A program made the position numbers and the translations under genes. The notes beneath the pieces were generated by a model. That model searched no databases. It was not told the origin of the DNA and saw only the letters and a list, made by a program, of their open reading frames with translations. Of a stretch of DNA of 64,000 bases, positions 50,459-62,541 are shown in pieces. This DNA is from Pluralibacter gergoviae ATCC 33028 = NBRC 105706 (lineage in GTDB: Bacteria > Pseudomonadota > Gammaproteobacteria > Enterobacterales > Enterobacteriaceae). The stretch is from the NCBI RefSeq assembly GCF_001598855.1, contig NZ_BCZS01000010.1:1-64000 (forward strand), given 5' to 3'. Position 1 is the first letter of the stretch. Each line of letters opens with the position of its first letter.

Positions 50459-50570
50459 TAGCAGCACCCGTATTTTTTTAGCCCTGATTAAAGCGGGAAA
50501 GGGTCCCGCTTGTCAAAAAGTGGCGCAGCCAGGGTAAACTAGCCCGACCATGATAATAAGAGATTTCTCA

Positions 50571-50990
50571 ATGACCCTACAGCAGTGGCTATTTTCGATT
50601 AAGGGGCGCATCGGGCGCCGCGACTTCTGGGCGTGGATTGCGGTCTGGCTGCTGGCGATGATGATGCTGTTTATCGCCGCGGGCCGGGCGTGGCTTGAGC
50701 TGCAAACCGCCGCTTTTGCGCTGGTGTGCCTGCTGTGGCCCACCGCCGCGGTGACGATAAAGCGCCTGCACGATCGCGGGCGCTCCGGGCTGTGGGCCCT
50801 GCTGCTGGTACTGGCGTGGATGCTGCTGGTCGGCAACTGGACGCAGCTCGGCGGCATCTGGTCATGGGCGGTGGGCCGCCTGCTGCCGACGGTTATTCTG
50901 GTAATGCTGGTGATTGAGCTGGGCGCGTTTGTCGGCACCCAGGGCGAGAACAAGTACGGTAAAGAGACGCGGGCGGTGAAGTACCGCTGA
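50571..50990 (+). CDS. yiiR: DUF805 membrane protein YiiR
   Basis: 139 residues with four membrane segments and the DUF805 motif GRIGRRDFWAW near the N-terminus and KRLHDRGRSG in the middle. Function unknown. An ATG at 50550 would add seven residues. Its stop codon abuts the stop of the convergent fpr gene (50990/50991). Confidence 0.9.
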   Translation: MTLQQWLFSIKGRIGRRDFWAWIAVWLLAMMMLFIAAGRAWLELQTAAFALVCLLWPTAAVTIKRLHDRGRSGLWALLLVLAWMLLVGNWTQLGGIWSWAVGRLLPTVILVMLVIELGAFVGTQGENKYGKETRAVKYR

Positions 50991-51737
50991 CTACCAGTAG
51001 TTTTCCGCCGTCATATGGCCCGGCCGGCGGCGCAGGTGCTTGGTCATCTGCCGGGTCTCTTTGAGCATCTGTTGGGTATCGCGCACCATCTGCGGGTTAC
51101 CGCACAGCATCACGTGGCTGTTTTCGGTGGTCATCGTCAGACCCACGGCGGCCTCGAGCGCGCCGCTCTCGATCAGCGCCGGCACGCGGCCGGTCAGCGA
51201 TCCCTCCGCCGTCTCCCGGCTGACCACCGTCTGAATGCGCAGTTTGCCCTCATAGCGCCGCTCAAGCTCGCGCATCAGCGGCAGATAGCTGAGGTCTGAT
51301 TCATAGCGCACGGCGTGTACCAGCACCAGATTGTTGAAGCGCTCGAGATCTTTTCCCTCCTGCAAAATAGAGAGATACGGCCCGAGTCCGGTGCCGGTGG
51401 CGAGCATCCACAGCGTGTCGCTGTCCGGCAGCTCTTCCAGTACGAAAAAACCGGCGGGCTCGCTGACCAGCTGCAGCTCATCGCCCGGCTTCAGCGCCGC
51501 CAGATGCGGGCTGAGTTTACCTTCTGGCACCGTTACCAGGTAAAATTCGAGGTCGGGATTGCCGGGGGCATTGAGGTAGGAGTAGGCGCGCTGCACGCGC
51601 TCGCCGTTGATTTCGAGACCCAGCTTGCCGTACTGCCCGGCGGTAAAGGGCTGCACGGGGGCGTGAACAATCAGGCTGAACAGTGCGTCAGTCCAGTACT
51701 CCACTCTGATAACTTTGCCGGTAACCCAGGTCGCCAT
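50991..51737 (-). CDS. fpr: Ferredoxin/flavodoxin-NADP reductase
   Basis: 248 residues, as in E. coli. FAD-binding RAYSYLNAP, NADP-binding GTGLGPYLSIL, and the C-terminal CGNPQMVRDTQQMLKE and HMTAENYW are all typical. It passes electrons from NADPH to flavodoxin and ferredoxin. SoxRS-controlled in E. coli. It follows glpX on the same strand with 95 bases between. Confidence 0.97.
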   Translation of the reverse strand: MATWVTGKVIRVEYWTDALFSLIVHAPVQPFTAGQYGKLGLEINGERVQRAYSYLNAPGNPDLEFYLVTVPEGKLSPHLAALKPGDELQLVSEPAGFFVLEELPDSDTLWMLATGTGLGPYLSILQEGKDLERFNNLVLVHAVRYESDLSYLPLMRELERRYEGKLRIQTVVSRETAEGSLTGRVPALIESGALEAAVGLTMTTENSHVMLCGNPQMVRDTQQMLKETRQMTKHLRRRPGHMTAENYW

Positions 51738-51832
51738 AATCCTCTCCTCGCTGCGTTGTGGGTTCTATCTTCGCCAGATGAGGAGGAGATTTCCAGCCCG
51801 GGAGGGCCGGAAAGCTCGATTGATCAAATCAT

Positions 51833-52843
51833 TCAGAGTATATGGCGCTGAATTTCCGGATCTTTGCGATCGAGATAGTGAATGGACTGAATGCGGCGAA
51901 TGGTGCGCGATTTGCCGCGGATCATCAGGGTTTCGGTGGTGGCGATATTGCCCTTGCGGGTAATGCCGTCCAGCAGGTCTCCCTTGGTGATGCCGGTGGC
52001 GGAGAAGATAACGTTATCGCTGCGGGCCATCTCGTCGAGGCGCAGCACCTTCTCTGCTTCAATGCCCATCGCCGCGCAGCGGGCCAGCTCCTCTTCGCCA
52101 ATGCGTCGGTTCTCTTCGCTGTCGCCCTTAACGTGATGGCGGGCGAGCAGGCGGCCCTGCATATCGCCGTCCAGCGCGCGGATCGCTGCCGCCGACACCA
52201 CGCCTTCCGGCGCGCCGCCGATGCCGTACAGCACATCCACTTCGCTGTCCGGCATGCAGGTCAGGATCGAGGCCGCCACGTCGCCGTCGGGAATGGCAAA
52301 CACCCGCACGCCCAGCTGCTGCATCTGCGCAATCACCGCGTCGTGGCGCGGCTTGGCGAGAATGGTCACCGTCAGCTCGCCAAGCGGCTTATCCAGCGCT
52401 GCGGCCACGTTACGCAGGTTCTCCTCCAGCGGCAGGCTGAGGTCGATGCTGCCTTTCGCCTGCGGGCCAACGATCAGCTTTTCCATGTACATGTCCGGCG
52501 CGTTGAGGAAGCAGCCCTTATCGCCGACCGCCAGCACTGCCAGGGCGTTGGCCTGGCCCATGGCGGTCATGCGCGTGCCTTCAATCGGATCGACGGCAAT
52601 ATCCACCGCATCGCCGCTGCCGGTACCGACCCGCTCGCCGATAAACAGCATCGGCGCCTCGTCAATTTCGCCTTCGCCAATCACGATGGTACCGTCGATA
52701 TTGACCTTATTCAGCATGATGCGCATGGCGTTGACCGCCGCGCCGTCGGCGGTATTTTTATCGCCGCGCCCCAGCCACTTGTAGCCGGCCAGCGCGGCGG
52801 CCTCGGTCACGCGCGAAAATTCGATGGCAAGTTCTCGTTTCAT
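51833..52843 (-). CDS. glpX: Class II fructose-1,6-bisphosphatase
   Basis: 336 residues, as in E. coli. The metal-binding stretches DGTIVIGEGEIDEAPMLFIG and DPIEGTRMTAMGQANALAVL are intact. It dephosphorylates fructose-1,6-bisphosphate. It is normally the third gene of glpFKX, but here it stands 46 bases after recG, just behind the recG terminator, and glpFK lie 14 kb away with their own terminator. With about 20 bases between the terminator T-run and the ATG, a promoter of its own would have to overlap the end of recG. Confidence 0.97.
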   Translation of the reverse strand: MKRELAIEFSRVTEAAALAGYKWLGRGDKNTADGAAVNAMRIMLNKVNIDGTIVIGEGEIDEAPMLFIGERVGTGSGDAVDIAVDPIEGTRMTAMGQANALAVLAVGDKGCFLNAPDMYMEKLIVGPQAKGSIDLSLPLEENLRNVAAALDKPLGELTVTILAKPRHDAVIAQMQQLGVRVFAIPDGDVAASILTCMPDSEVDVLYGIGGAPEGVVSAAAIRALDGDMQGRLLARHHVKGDSEENRRIGEEELARCAAMGIEAEKVLRLDEMARSDNVIFSATGITKGDLLDGITRKGNIATTETLMIRGKSRTIRRIQSIHYLDRKDPEIQRHIL

Positions 52844-52861
52844 AACACACTCGTTGTAGAA

Positions 52862-52895
52862 GCTAAAAATGAGCGCGCAGCCGCAGGGGCTACGC
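52862..52895 (-). terminator. Intrinsic terminator overlapping the recG stop codon
   Basis: On the minus strand GCGTAGCC (52888-52895) pairs with GGCTGCGC (52875-52882, one G-T pair) around CCTGC, followed by GCTCATTTTT. The recG stop codon lies within the stem. It should end the gmk-rpoZ-spoT-trmH-recG message before glpX. Confidence 0.65.
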
Positions 52896-54971
52896 GTTGG
52901 AATAACGCTCGGTTTCCGGCATCCAGCGCGCGATCAGTGCCTCGGCCTGTTGGGGATACTTTTCGTGAATGTGACGCGCAATGCGCTGAACGTCGGGGAT
53001 CAGGCGCTGATCGCGCAGCAGATCCGCGACTTTAAATTCGGCGTTGCCGGTCTGCCGGGTGCCCAGCAGTTCGCCCGGCCCGCGGATTTCGAGGTCTTTC
53101 TGGGCAATGACAAAGCCATCATTGCTGTCGCGCAGCACCTGCAGGCGCTTCTGGGCGGTTTTCGACAGCGGCGATTTATAGAGCAGTACGCAGTGGGAGG
53201 CGACGGCGCCGCGGCCGACGCGGCCCCGCAGCTGGTGCAGCTGGGCAAGCCCCAGCCGCTCCGGGTTCTCGATAATCATCAGGCTGGCATTGGGCACATC
53301 AACGCCCACTTCGATAACCGTGGTGGCGATCAGCAGGTGCAGCTCGCCCTGCTTGAAGGCCTGCATCACCGCCTGCTTCTCAGCGGGCTTCATCCGCCCG
53401 TGGACCAGGCCGATATTGAGCTCAGGCAGGGCGATTTTCAACTCCTCCCAGGTTGCTTCCGCCGCCTGGGCCTCCAGCAGATCCGACTCCTCAATCAGGG
53501 TGCAGACCCAGTAGGCCTGGCGGCCTTCGCCGATGCAGGCGTGGCGCACGCGGTCGATGATCTCGCTGCGGCGGGTGTCGGCAATGGCGACGGTGGTCAC
53601 CGGCGTGCGGCCCGGCGGCAGCTCATCGATGGTGGAGGTATCAAGATCGGCGTAGGCGGTCATCGCCAGGGTGCGCGGAATAGGCGTGGCGGTCATGATC
53701 AGCTGGTGGGGATGAAAGCCCTGCTGCTGGCCCTTCTCCCACAGCGCCAGCCGCTGGTGGACGCCGAAGCGGTGCTGTTCGTCGATAATCACCAGCGCCA
53801 GGCCGTTAAACTGCACCTGCTCCTGGAAAATCGCGTGGGTGCCGACGATCATCTGCACCTGGCCGGTGGCGATGGCCTCCTGCTGGGCCTGCCGCGCTTT
53901 GCCCTTCTGCTTACCCGCCAGCCAGCCCACTTCAACGCCCAGCGGCGCAAACCAGCTGCGGAAGTTGTTGGCGTGCTGTTCGGCCAGCAGCTCGGTCGGC
54001 GCCATCAGCGCCGCCTGTTTACCGTGGGCAATGGCCCGCAGGGCCGCGAGAGCGGCGACCAGCGTCTTACCGGAACCGACGTCGCCCTGCACCAGGCGCA
54101 TCATCGGCACGTCGCGGGCCAGATCGCCTTCGATTTCCGCCGTCACTCGGTTCTGGGCGGCGGTGGGCGTAAACGGCAGCGAGGCCAGCAGGGCGTTTTT
54201 CAGCGTATCCTGCGCATCGAGCGGCTGGGCGTGATAGCGCTGGGCGCCGGCCCGCAGGGCCAGCATGCTCAGGTTGTGCGCCAGCAGCTCCTCCATAATC
54301 AGGCGCCGCTGGGCGGGGTGCTCTCCGCTTTCCAGATCGCTCAGCAGCAGCGTCGGCGGCGGGCGGTGCAGGGTGCGCAGCGCCTCCGGCAGACTCATCA
54401 TGCCCTGGGCCAGTTCGGGCGGCAGCAGTTCGGCAATGGCGCAGGTATCCAGCAGATCCAGCGCCTGGTCGGTCAGTTTGCGCAGCGTCGCCTGGCGCAC
54501 GCCTTCGGTGGTCGGATAGACCGGCGTCAGGGTTTCCTGCAGCTCCGGCGTACTCAGATCGCCCTGCACGCGGTATTCAGGATGGATCATCTCCGCGCCG
54601 AACTTGCCGCGCTTCGCTTCGCCGTAGGCCAGCACCCGGCGGCCGGCGGCGAGGCTGTTTTTCATCGCCGCGTTGAAGTTAAAAAAGCGCATCGTCAGAA
54701 TGCCGCTGCCGTCGCTTATCTGGCAGGTGAGCATCCGGCGGCCGCCGAAGGTAATGGTGCTGTTAAGCACCTCGCCCTCCACCGTGGCGTAGACGCCCGG
54801 CAGCAGATCGCCGATGGCGTAGAGGTGAGTACGGTCTTCATAGCGCAGGGGAAGGTGCAGCAGCAGGTCCTGCACGGTATGCAGGCCAATTTTCGCCAGT
54901 TTCGCGGTTTGCGCCGCCCCGACGCCGGTGAGCGAACTCAGCGGCACGGCATCCAGAAGGCGCCCCTGCAT
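52890..54971 (-). CDS. recG: ATP-dependent DNA helicase RecG
   Basis: 693 residues, as in E. coli. The N-terminal wedge/OB domain is followed by helicase motifs: Walker A GDVGSGKT, motif II IIDEQHRFG, motif III TATPIPRTLAM and motif VI QLRGRVGRG. RecG rescues stalled replication forks by regression and branch migration. It starts 3 bases after trmH. In E. coli it converges on gltS; here glpX lies downstream. Confidence 0.98.
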   Translation of the reverse strand: MQGRLLDAVPLSSLTGVGAAQTAKLAKIGLHTVQDLLLHLPLRYEDRTHLYAIGDLLPGVYATVEGEVLNSTITFGGRRMLTCQISDGSGILTMRFFNFNAAMKNSLAAGRRVLAYGEAKRGKFGAEMIHPEYRVQGDLSTPELQETLTPVYPTTEGVRQATLRKLTDQALDLLDTCAIAELLPPELAQGMMSLPEALRTLHRPPPTLLLSDLESGEHPAQRRLIMEELLAHNLSMLALRAGAQRYHAQPLDAQDTLKNALLASLPFTPTAAQNRVTAEIEGDLARDVPMMRLVQGDVGSGKTLVAALAALRAIAHGKQAALMAPTELLAEQHANNFRSWFAPLGVEVGWLAGKQKGKARQAQQEAIATGQVQMIVGTHAIFQEQVQFNGLALVIIDEQHRFGVHQRLALWEKGQQQGFHPHQLIMTATPIPRTLAMTAYADLDTSTIDELPPGRTPVTTVAIADTRRSEIIDRVRHACIGEGRQAYWVCTLIEESDLLEAQAAEATWEELKIALPELNIGLVHGRMKPAEKQAVMQAFKQGELHLLIATTVIEVGVDVPNASLMIIENPERLGLAQLHQLRGRVGRGAVASHCVLLYKSPLSKTAQKRLQVLRDSNDGFVIAQKDLEIRGPGELLGTRQTGNAEFKVADLLRDQRLIPDVQRIARHIHEKYPQQAEALIARWMPETERYSNA

Positions 54972-54974
54972 GGC

Positions 54975-55664
54975 TTACTTTGCCGCCTGCATGGTGGCCC
55001 ACCAGGCGGGATCGGCTTCGATTTCGCCGAGGCCGTTGACGTGCGGGTAGGGCAGCTTTTTGCGCTTCGCCAGCCGCGCCAGTACCGGATAGCCGCCTTC
55101 AAACAGCAGGCGCTGCTGCTCGTCGTCCGGCAGCATGCTGCTGCTGCGCTCGTACAGGCCGGCGTTCTGCCGCTGGCGCTGGGCTTCGTAGAGGATCAGC
55201 GCCGAGGCCACCGAGACGTTCAGGGACTGCACCATGCCGGTCATCGGGATGATAATGTCCCGGTCCGCCAGCGCCAGCGCTTCCTCGGTGATGCCGGTCT
55301 TCTCCTGGCCCATCAGAATGCAGGTCGGGCGGGTGTAGTCTATGTCGCGGAAGTCGACGGCCTTCGCCGAGAGGTGGGTCGCCAGGATCTGCATGCCGCG
55401 TCCCTTGAGGACGGACACCGCATCGGCGATGGTCGGATGGGTTTTCACCTGCACCCAGCTGTTGCTGCCCGCGGCGGTTGAGGCCATGGTGCGCATCCGG
55501 CTGCCGGGCCAGACGGCGTGGACTTCGTGTACGCCGACGGCGTCGGCGGTGCGGACAATCGCCGAGACGTTATGAGGCTTGTGGACCTGCTCCATGCAGA
55601 CGGTCAGGTCGGGCTGACGCCGGGCGAGCATCTCGCGAATTCTGGCGTAACGCTGTGGGTTCAT
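54975..55664 (-). CDS. trmH: tRNA (guanosine-18-2'-O)-methyltransferase
   Basis: 229 residues, as in E. coli. SPOUT (knotted) methyltransferase of the SpoU/TrmH family: NVSAIVRTADAVGV, CILMGQEKTGIT and IPMTGMVQSLNVSVASAL carry the three family motifs with the catalytic Arg and the SAM-binding knot. It modifies the ribose of G18 in the D loop. It starts 4 bases after spoT, in the same operon. Confidence 0.97.
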   Translation of the reverse strand: MNPQRYARIREMLARRQPDLTVCMEQVHKPHNVSAIVRTADAVGVHEVHAVWPGSRMRTMASTAAGSNSWVQVKTHPTIADAVSVLKGRGMQILATHLSAKAVDFRDIDYTRPTCILMGQEKTGITEEALALADRDIIIPMTGMVQSLNVSVASALILYEAQRQRQNAGLYERSSSMLPDDEQQRLLFEGGYPVLARLAKRKKLPYPHVNGLGEIEADPAWWATMQAAK

Positions 55665-55668
55665 AACG

Positions 55669-57783
55669 CTAGTTTCTGTTGCGGTTAACTTTAATCACAT
55701 CCGGCATAACGCGAATTTTGCGCATGATGTTGGCCAGATGCACGCGGTCGCGGGCGGTCAGGCGGATAAAGGCGCTGTACACGCGGCCGTCTTTCTCTTC
55801 GGTATTCAGGCTCTGGATGTTCGATGTAGCGGTATTGATGGCCGCCGTCAGGTTGGCCAGCGCCCCCTGATGGTTGAACATATCGACCTTAATCTCGGTG
55901 ATAAATTCCTGGGCCGTCTCTTTATCCCACTCCACGGCCATGAACTTCTCGGCTTCTTTCTGATAGCCGCGAATGTTGCGGCAGGACTCGTGGTGGATAA
56001 CCAGTCCTTTGCCGGGGCTGACGTGGGCAATAATCGGATCGCCGGGGATCGGGCGACAGCACTTGGCGAAGGTGATCAGCACGCCGTCCGCGCCCTTTAT
56101 CGGCAGATGGCTCTGGCCAGCCGGGGCGGGCATTTGCGCGACGGTCGCATCGCCCTGCTGCAGGTTTTTCGCCACCACCACGCTCATGGCGTTGCCGAGG
56201 CCGATTTCTGCCAGCAGATCGTCAAGCGTCGCAATCTTCATGCGCTCCAGCTCGCGCTGGATATTCTCTGCCGGGATCTCGGCAAGCTTGCGGCTGCCGC
56301 CCAGCGCGTGGTTGAGCAGGCGCCGGCCGAGGCTGACGGAGTCATCGCGCTTAAGGTTTTTCAGCAGTTGGCGAATTTTGGCCCGCGCCTTGGAGCTGAC
56401 CACAAAGTTGAGCCACGCGGCGTTCGGGCGCGCGCCCGGCGCGGTGATGATTTCTACCGTCTGGCCGCTGGTCAGCGGCTGCGACAGCGGATAAGGCTGC
56501 CTGTCGACGCGGGCGCCGACGCAGGCGTGGCCGATATCGGTGTGTACCGCGTAGGCGAAGTCCACCGGCGTCGCGCCTGCCGGCAGCTCGACGATGCGGC
56601 CTTCCGGGGTGAAAACGTAAATCTCATCCGGGAACAGATCGGATTTCACGCTCTCGATAAATTCAAACGAGCTGCCCGCGCTCTGCTGCAGCTCAAGCAG
56701 GCTCTGCATCCAGCGCTGGGCGCGGATCTGGGCGGTGGTGCTGGTCTCGCCGTGCTCTTTATACGCCCAGTGGGCGGCAACCCCCATCTCTGCCATCTGA
56801 TCCATATCTTCGGTACGGATCTGCACCTCAACCGGCACGCCGTGCGGGCCAATCATTGAGGTGTGCAGGGACTGATAGCCGTTCGCCTTGGGGATGGCGA
56901 TATAGTCTTTCACCCGGCCCGGACGCGGCTTGTAGAGGCTGTGCATCTGGCCCAGCACCCGGTAGCAGGTGTCGGAGTCCTGGACGATCACGCGGAAGGC
57001 GTAGATATCCATGATCGAGTGAAAACGCTGCTCTTTCAGCACCATTTTGCAGTAGATCGAGTAAAGATGCTTCTCCCGCCCGCTGACGCGACACGGAATG
57101 CCGGCTTCCTGCAGGCGGCCTTCAATTTCCGAGAGGATCTTCTGGATCATCTCTTTGCGGTTGCCGCGCGCGGCTTTAACCACCTCTTTAATGACGCGGT
57201 AGCGGTTCGGGTACAGCGCTTCAAAGCCCAGCTCTTCAAGCTCGGTCTTGATGTGGTGGATACCTAAACGGTGGGCCAGCGGGCTGTAGATTTCCAGCGT
57301 TTCGCGGGCGATGCGGCGGCGCTTGTCCGGGCGAAGGGAGCCCAGAGTACGCATGTTATGGGTGCGGTCGGCGAGCTTGATGAGGATGACGCGGATATCC
57401 TGCACCATCGCCATGATCATCTTGCGAAAGTTTTCGGCCTGGGCCTCTTTCTTGTCGCGAAAATTGAGCTTGTCGAGCTTGGAGACCCCTTCCACCAGTT
57501 CGGCCACGGTTTTGCCAAACAGCTGCTCCATGTCCTGGTAGGTGGCGGGGGTATCTTCAATCACGTCGTGCAGCAGGGCGGCCATCAGCGTTTCGTGGTC
57601 GAGTTTCATCTCGGCCAGGATACAGGCCACCGCGACCGGGTGCGTGATATAGGGCTCACCGCTTGAACGTGTCTGGCCCTCGTGAGCGTCACGTGCAACG
57701 AGATACGCCTGCTGAAGACGTTTTATCTGGTCTTCAGGCAGGTAGGTTTGAATCAGTTGATTCAGGCTTTCAAACAGATACAA
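55669..57783 (-). CDS. spoT: Bifunctional (p)ppGpp synthetase/hydrolase SpoT
   Basis: 704 residues (E. coli 702). In order: an HD hydrolase domain (LLHDVIEDTPATYQD), a RelA/SpoT synthetase domain (about 200-350), a TGS domain (VYVFTPEGRI-like EIYVFTPEGRIVELPAGATP), helical and zinc-finger-like region (AKCCRPIPGD), and a C-terminal ACT domain. It mainly degrades ppGpp and makes it in response to fatty-acid and carbon starvation. It lies between rpoZ and trmH as in E. coli. Confidence 0.98.
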   Translation of the reverse strand: MYLFESLNQLIQTYLPEDQIKRLQQAYLVARDAHEGQTRSSGEPYITHPVAVACILAEMKLDHETLMAALLHDVIEDTPATYQDMEQLFGKTVAELVEGVSKLDKLNFRDKKEAQAENFRKMIMAMVQDIRVILIKLADRTHNMRTLGSLRPDKRRRIARETLEIYSPLAHRLGIHHIKTELEELGFEALYPNRYRVIKEVVKAARGNRKEMIQKILSEIEGRLQEAGIPCRVSGREKHLYSIYCKMVLKEQRFHSIMDIYAFRVIVQDSDTCYRVLGQMHSLYKPRPGRVKDYIAIPKANGYQSLHTSMIGPHGVPVEVQIRTEDMDQMAEMGVAAHWAYKEHGETSTTAQIRAQRWMQSLLELQQSAGSSFEFIESVKSDLFPDEIYVFTPEGRIVELPAGATPVDFAYAVHTDIGHACVGARVDRQPYPLSQPLTSGQTVEIITAPGARPNAAWLNFVVSSKARAKIRQLLKNLKRDDSVSLGRRLLNHALGGSRKLAEIPAENIQRELERMKIATLDDLLAEIGLGNAMSVVVAKNLQQGDATVAQMPAPAGQSHLPIKGADGVLITFAKCCRPIPGDPIIAHVSPGKGLVIHHESCRNIRGYQKEAEKFMAVEWDKETAQEFITEIKVDMFNHQGALANLTAAINTATSNIQSLNTEEKDGRVYSAFIRLTARDRVHLANIMRKIRVMPDVIKVNRNRN

Positions 57784-57802
57784 GGGTTACCCGCAGGGTT
57801 AA

Positions 57803-58078
57803 TTAACGACGACCTTCAGCAATTGCGGTCACGGCCTGCAGTTCTGCGGCTTCCTGCTCTTGCTGCTCCTGGCGCTCACGCACGTCGAGGATCTGGTTGT
57901 TGATAAGACCCTCTTCGATTTCGCGCAGGGCGATAACGGTAGTTTTATCGTTTTCTTCCGGTACCAGCGGATCCTTGCCGCCTACCTGCATCTGACGAGC
58001 GCGACGCGCGGCGACCAGCACCAGGTCAAAACGGTTACCAATTTTCTCTACAGCGTCCTGAACGGTTACGCGTGCCAT
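57803..58078 (-). CDS. rpoZ: RNA polymerase omega subunit
   Basis: 91 residues, as in E. coli ([20 protein letters not shown] at the start). Omega assists folding of the beta-prime subunit and forms part of a ppGpp-binding site with it. It starts 54 bases after gmk and precedes spoT by 19 bases. Confidence 0.98.
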
Positions 58079-58132
58079 ATGTATAAAGCTCCACAGATGA
58101 AGAAATGACTGGGCATGATACTGAATGTGGGC

Positions 58133-58837
<705 letters not shown>

Positions 58838-58995
58838 TCACACTTTTTGTCAGCCAGCGGCGGCTTTTACGCGCCGTTTCCACGATTTTTTGCACCGTTG
58901 CAGTCACGAGAGTGGTTTCTCTGAATCGGCTTCGCAAAGGCGAAAATGCGTCGTCGATTGGCGTTTTCCGCCGGGCTATAACTCGCCGCAGATAA

Positions 58996-61298
<2,303 letters not shown>

Positions 61299-61329
61299 GG
61301 GGCCTCCCTGAACTGAGGCCGCAGGGTAG

Positions 61330-61355
61330 TCAATTGTGAGCAGACTCACGATTGA
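61330..61355. promoter_or_regulatory. 26-bp near-perfect palindrome, CRP-like core, upstream of yicG
   Basis: TCAATTGTGAG-CAGA-CTCACGATTGA has 10 of 11 arm positions matched. The core TGTGA-N6-TCACG fits the CRP consensus at 9 of 10 positions. It is centred about 44 bases upstream of the yicG start codon. Confidence 0.6.
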
Positions 61356-61553
61356 GATTTTCTAAGGCAAGATGCAATTGATTACTTTTTCTAATCTTAA
61401 AATCGAATTTTCACGCTTTTAATAAGGGTTGGTGGTTTTTTTATCATAAATTTTACTATCGCCAGAGGTCGGGCCTCGTACGGAACTGCCCCGACATGGC
61501 GCTGGGGTTGCGGCGTGCGGCTGCCTCCGGCGGGAAGCAGACCCCGCCCGGGC

Positions 61554-62048
61554 TCAGTGGGGAAGCTCCAGGATCTCAATCCAGTAGCCGTCCGGATCGA
61601 GAATAAATGCCACCTCTTTCATCCGCCCCTCTGACGGCCGTTTTTTAAAGGAGACGCCCATGTTCTCAAACCGCGAGCAGGCTGCGGCGAGATCCGGCAC
61701 CACCATGCATAAGTGGCCAAAACCGCGCGGTTCGTCGTTACCGCTGTGGTAGCTGAACGCGCTCTGCTTTTCGGTGCCGTGATTCCAGGTGAGCTCCAGC
61801 ACGCCCGGCCGGGACAGGATCCATTGGTAGCGCAGCGCGTCGTCTTGAGGGATATCGCTTGCCGCGTTTGCGATCATATAGACGATGGTAAAAGCATCGT
61901 CGTTAAAGTCCCGACGATAAACCGGTGTGAATCCCAGCACGTGGTCATAGAAATCCATTGACGCCTGCAGGGACTTCACCCGGATCATGGTGTGGTTGAA
62001 AATATAGCCATCCGTTGCTGATGTCTTATCTGGATTACGCATAGTCAT
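61554..62048 (-). CDS. Glyoxalase I-family lyase (GloA-like paralog)
   Basis: 164 residues of the vicinal-oxygen-chelate fold. Metal-ligand-type residues occur in IFNHTMIRV (His), GVLELTWNHG (Glu), GFGHLCMVV (His) and WIEILELPH (Glu), the four-ligand pattern of glyoxalase I. It probably isomerises a glutathione hemithioacetal such as that of methylglyoxal. It is longer than standard GloA (about 135) and closer to the plant/yeast-type length. GGAGAAG precedes the ATG at 62048. It lies 44 bases downstream of a monooxygenase-like gene on the same strand. Confidence 0.87.
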   Translation of the reverse strand: MTMRNPDKTSATDGYIFNHTMIRVKSLQASMDFYDHVLGFTPVYRRDFNDDAFTIVYMIANAASDIPQDDALRYQWILSRPGVLELTWNHGTEKQSAFSYHSGNDEPRGFGHLCMVVPDLAAACSRFENMGVSFKKRPSEGRMKEVAFILDPDGYWIEILELPH

Positions 62049-62092
62049 TTTCTTCTCCAAATAGCGCCCCGACGCAGCGGGGCTGCAAAACG

Positions 62093-62383
62093 TTAGCGGG
62101 CGATTTCGCTGTAATGGTGTTCATCATAGGCTTCGCTCAGGAAGCTGTTCACTACGTCGTTAAACGCAATCCAGTGCGCCGTTTTCTGATGTTCTTCCAG
62201 CGCCGCTTTGCTGGTCCACGCCTCAATCAGCGCGTAGTGCAGGGGATCGGCGTCATTGTTCCACAACTGGTAGCGCAGGCAGCCGGCTTCCTTGTTGGAT
62301 TCAGTGACCATATTGTGCAGAACACTAAGGAAATCAGCTTCTTTAGACGGGGAGACCTTAAAAAATACGTTAAGAATAATCAT
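62093..62383 (-). CDS. Antibiotic-biosynthesis-monooxygenase (ABM) domain protein, YgiN-like
   Basis: 96 residues, a single ferredoxin-like ABM domain, with VFFKVSPSKEADFLSVLHNM, SNKEAGCLRYQLW and WTSKAALEEHQKTAHW. Members include the quinol monooxygenase YgiN and cofactor-free oxygenases. Paired with a glyoxalase and divergent from a LysR regulator, it may act on quinones or electrophiles. The substrate is unknown. Confidence 0.82.
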   Translation of the reverse strand: MIILNVFFKVSPSKEADFLSVLHNMVTESNKEAGCLRYQLWNNDADPLHYALIEAWTSKAALEEHQKTAHWIAFNDVVNSFLSEAYDEHHYSEIAR

Positions 62384-62541
62384 GGAATTGCCCTTTTACT
62401 GTTTATCCCGATGGATATTGGGAGGTGAATAGCGCGTCGCAGCTATACGCCTTAACGCCGACGCGGCAAATAATAGGGCAGGAGATAAATTACTAAAATT
62501 GAATTAAAATGACTTAATCAATTCACTAAAAGTGAAATAAC

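Noticed and set aside
52869-55481. 870-codon plus-strand frame antisense to recG and trmH
   Set aside because: Shadow of two conserved genes with intact motifs; composition (rich in Gln, Arg, His) is typical of antisense reading.
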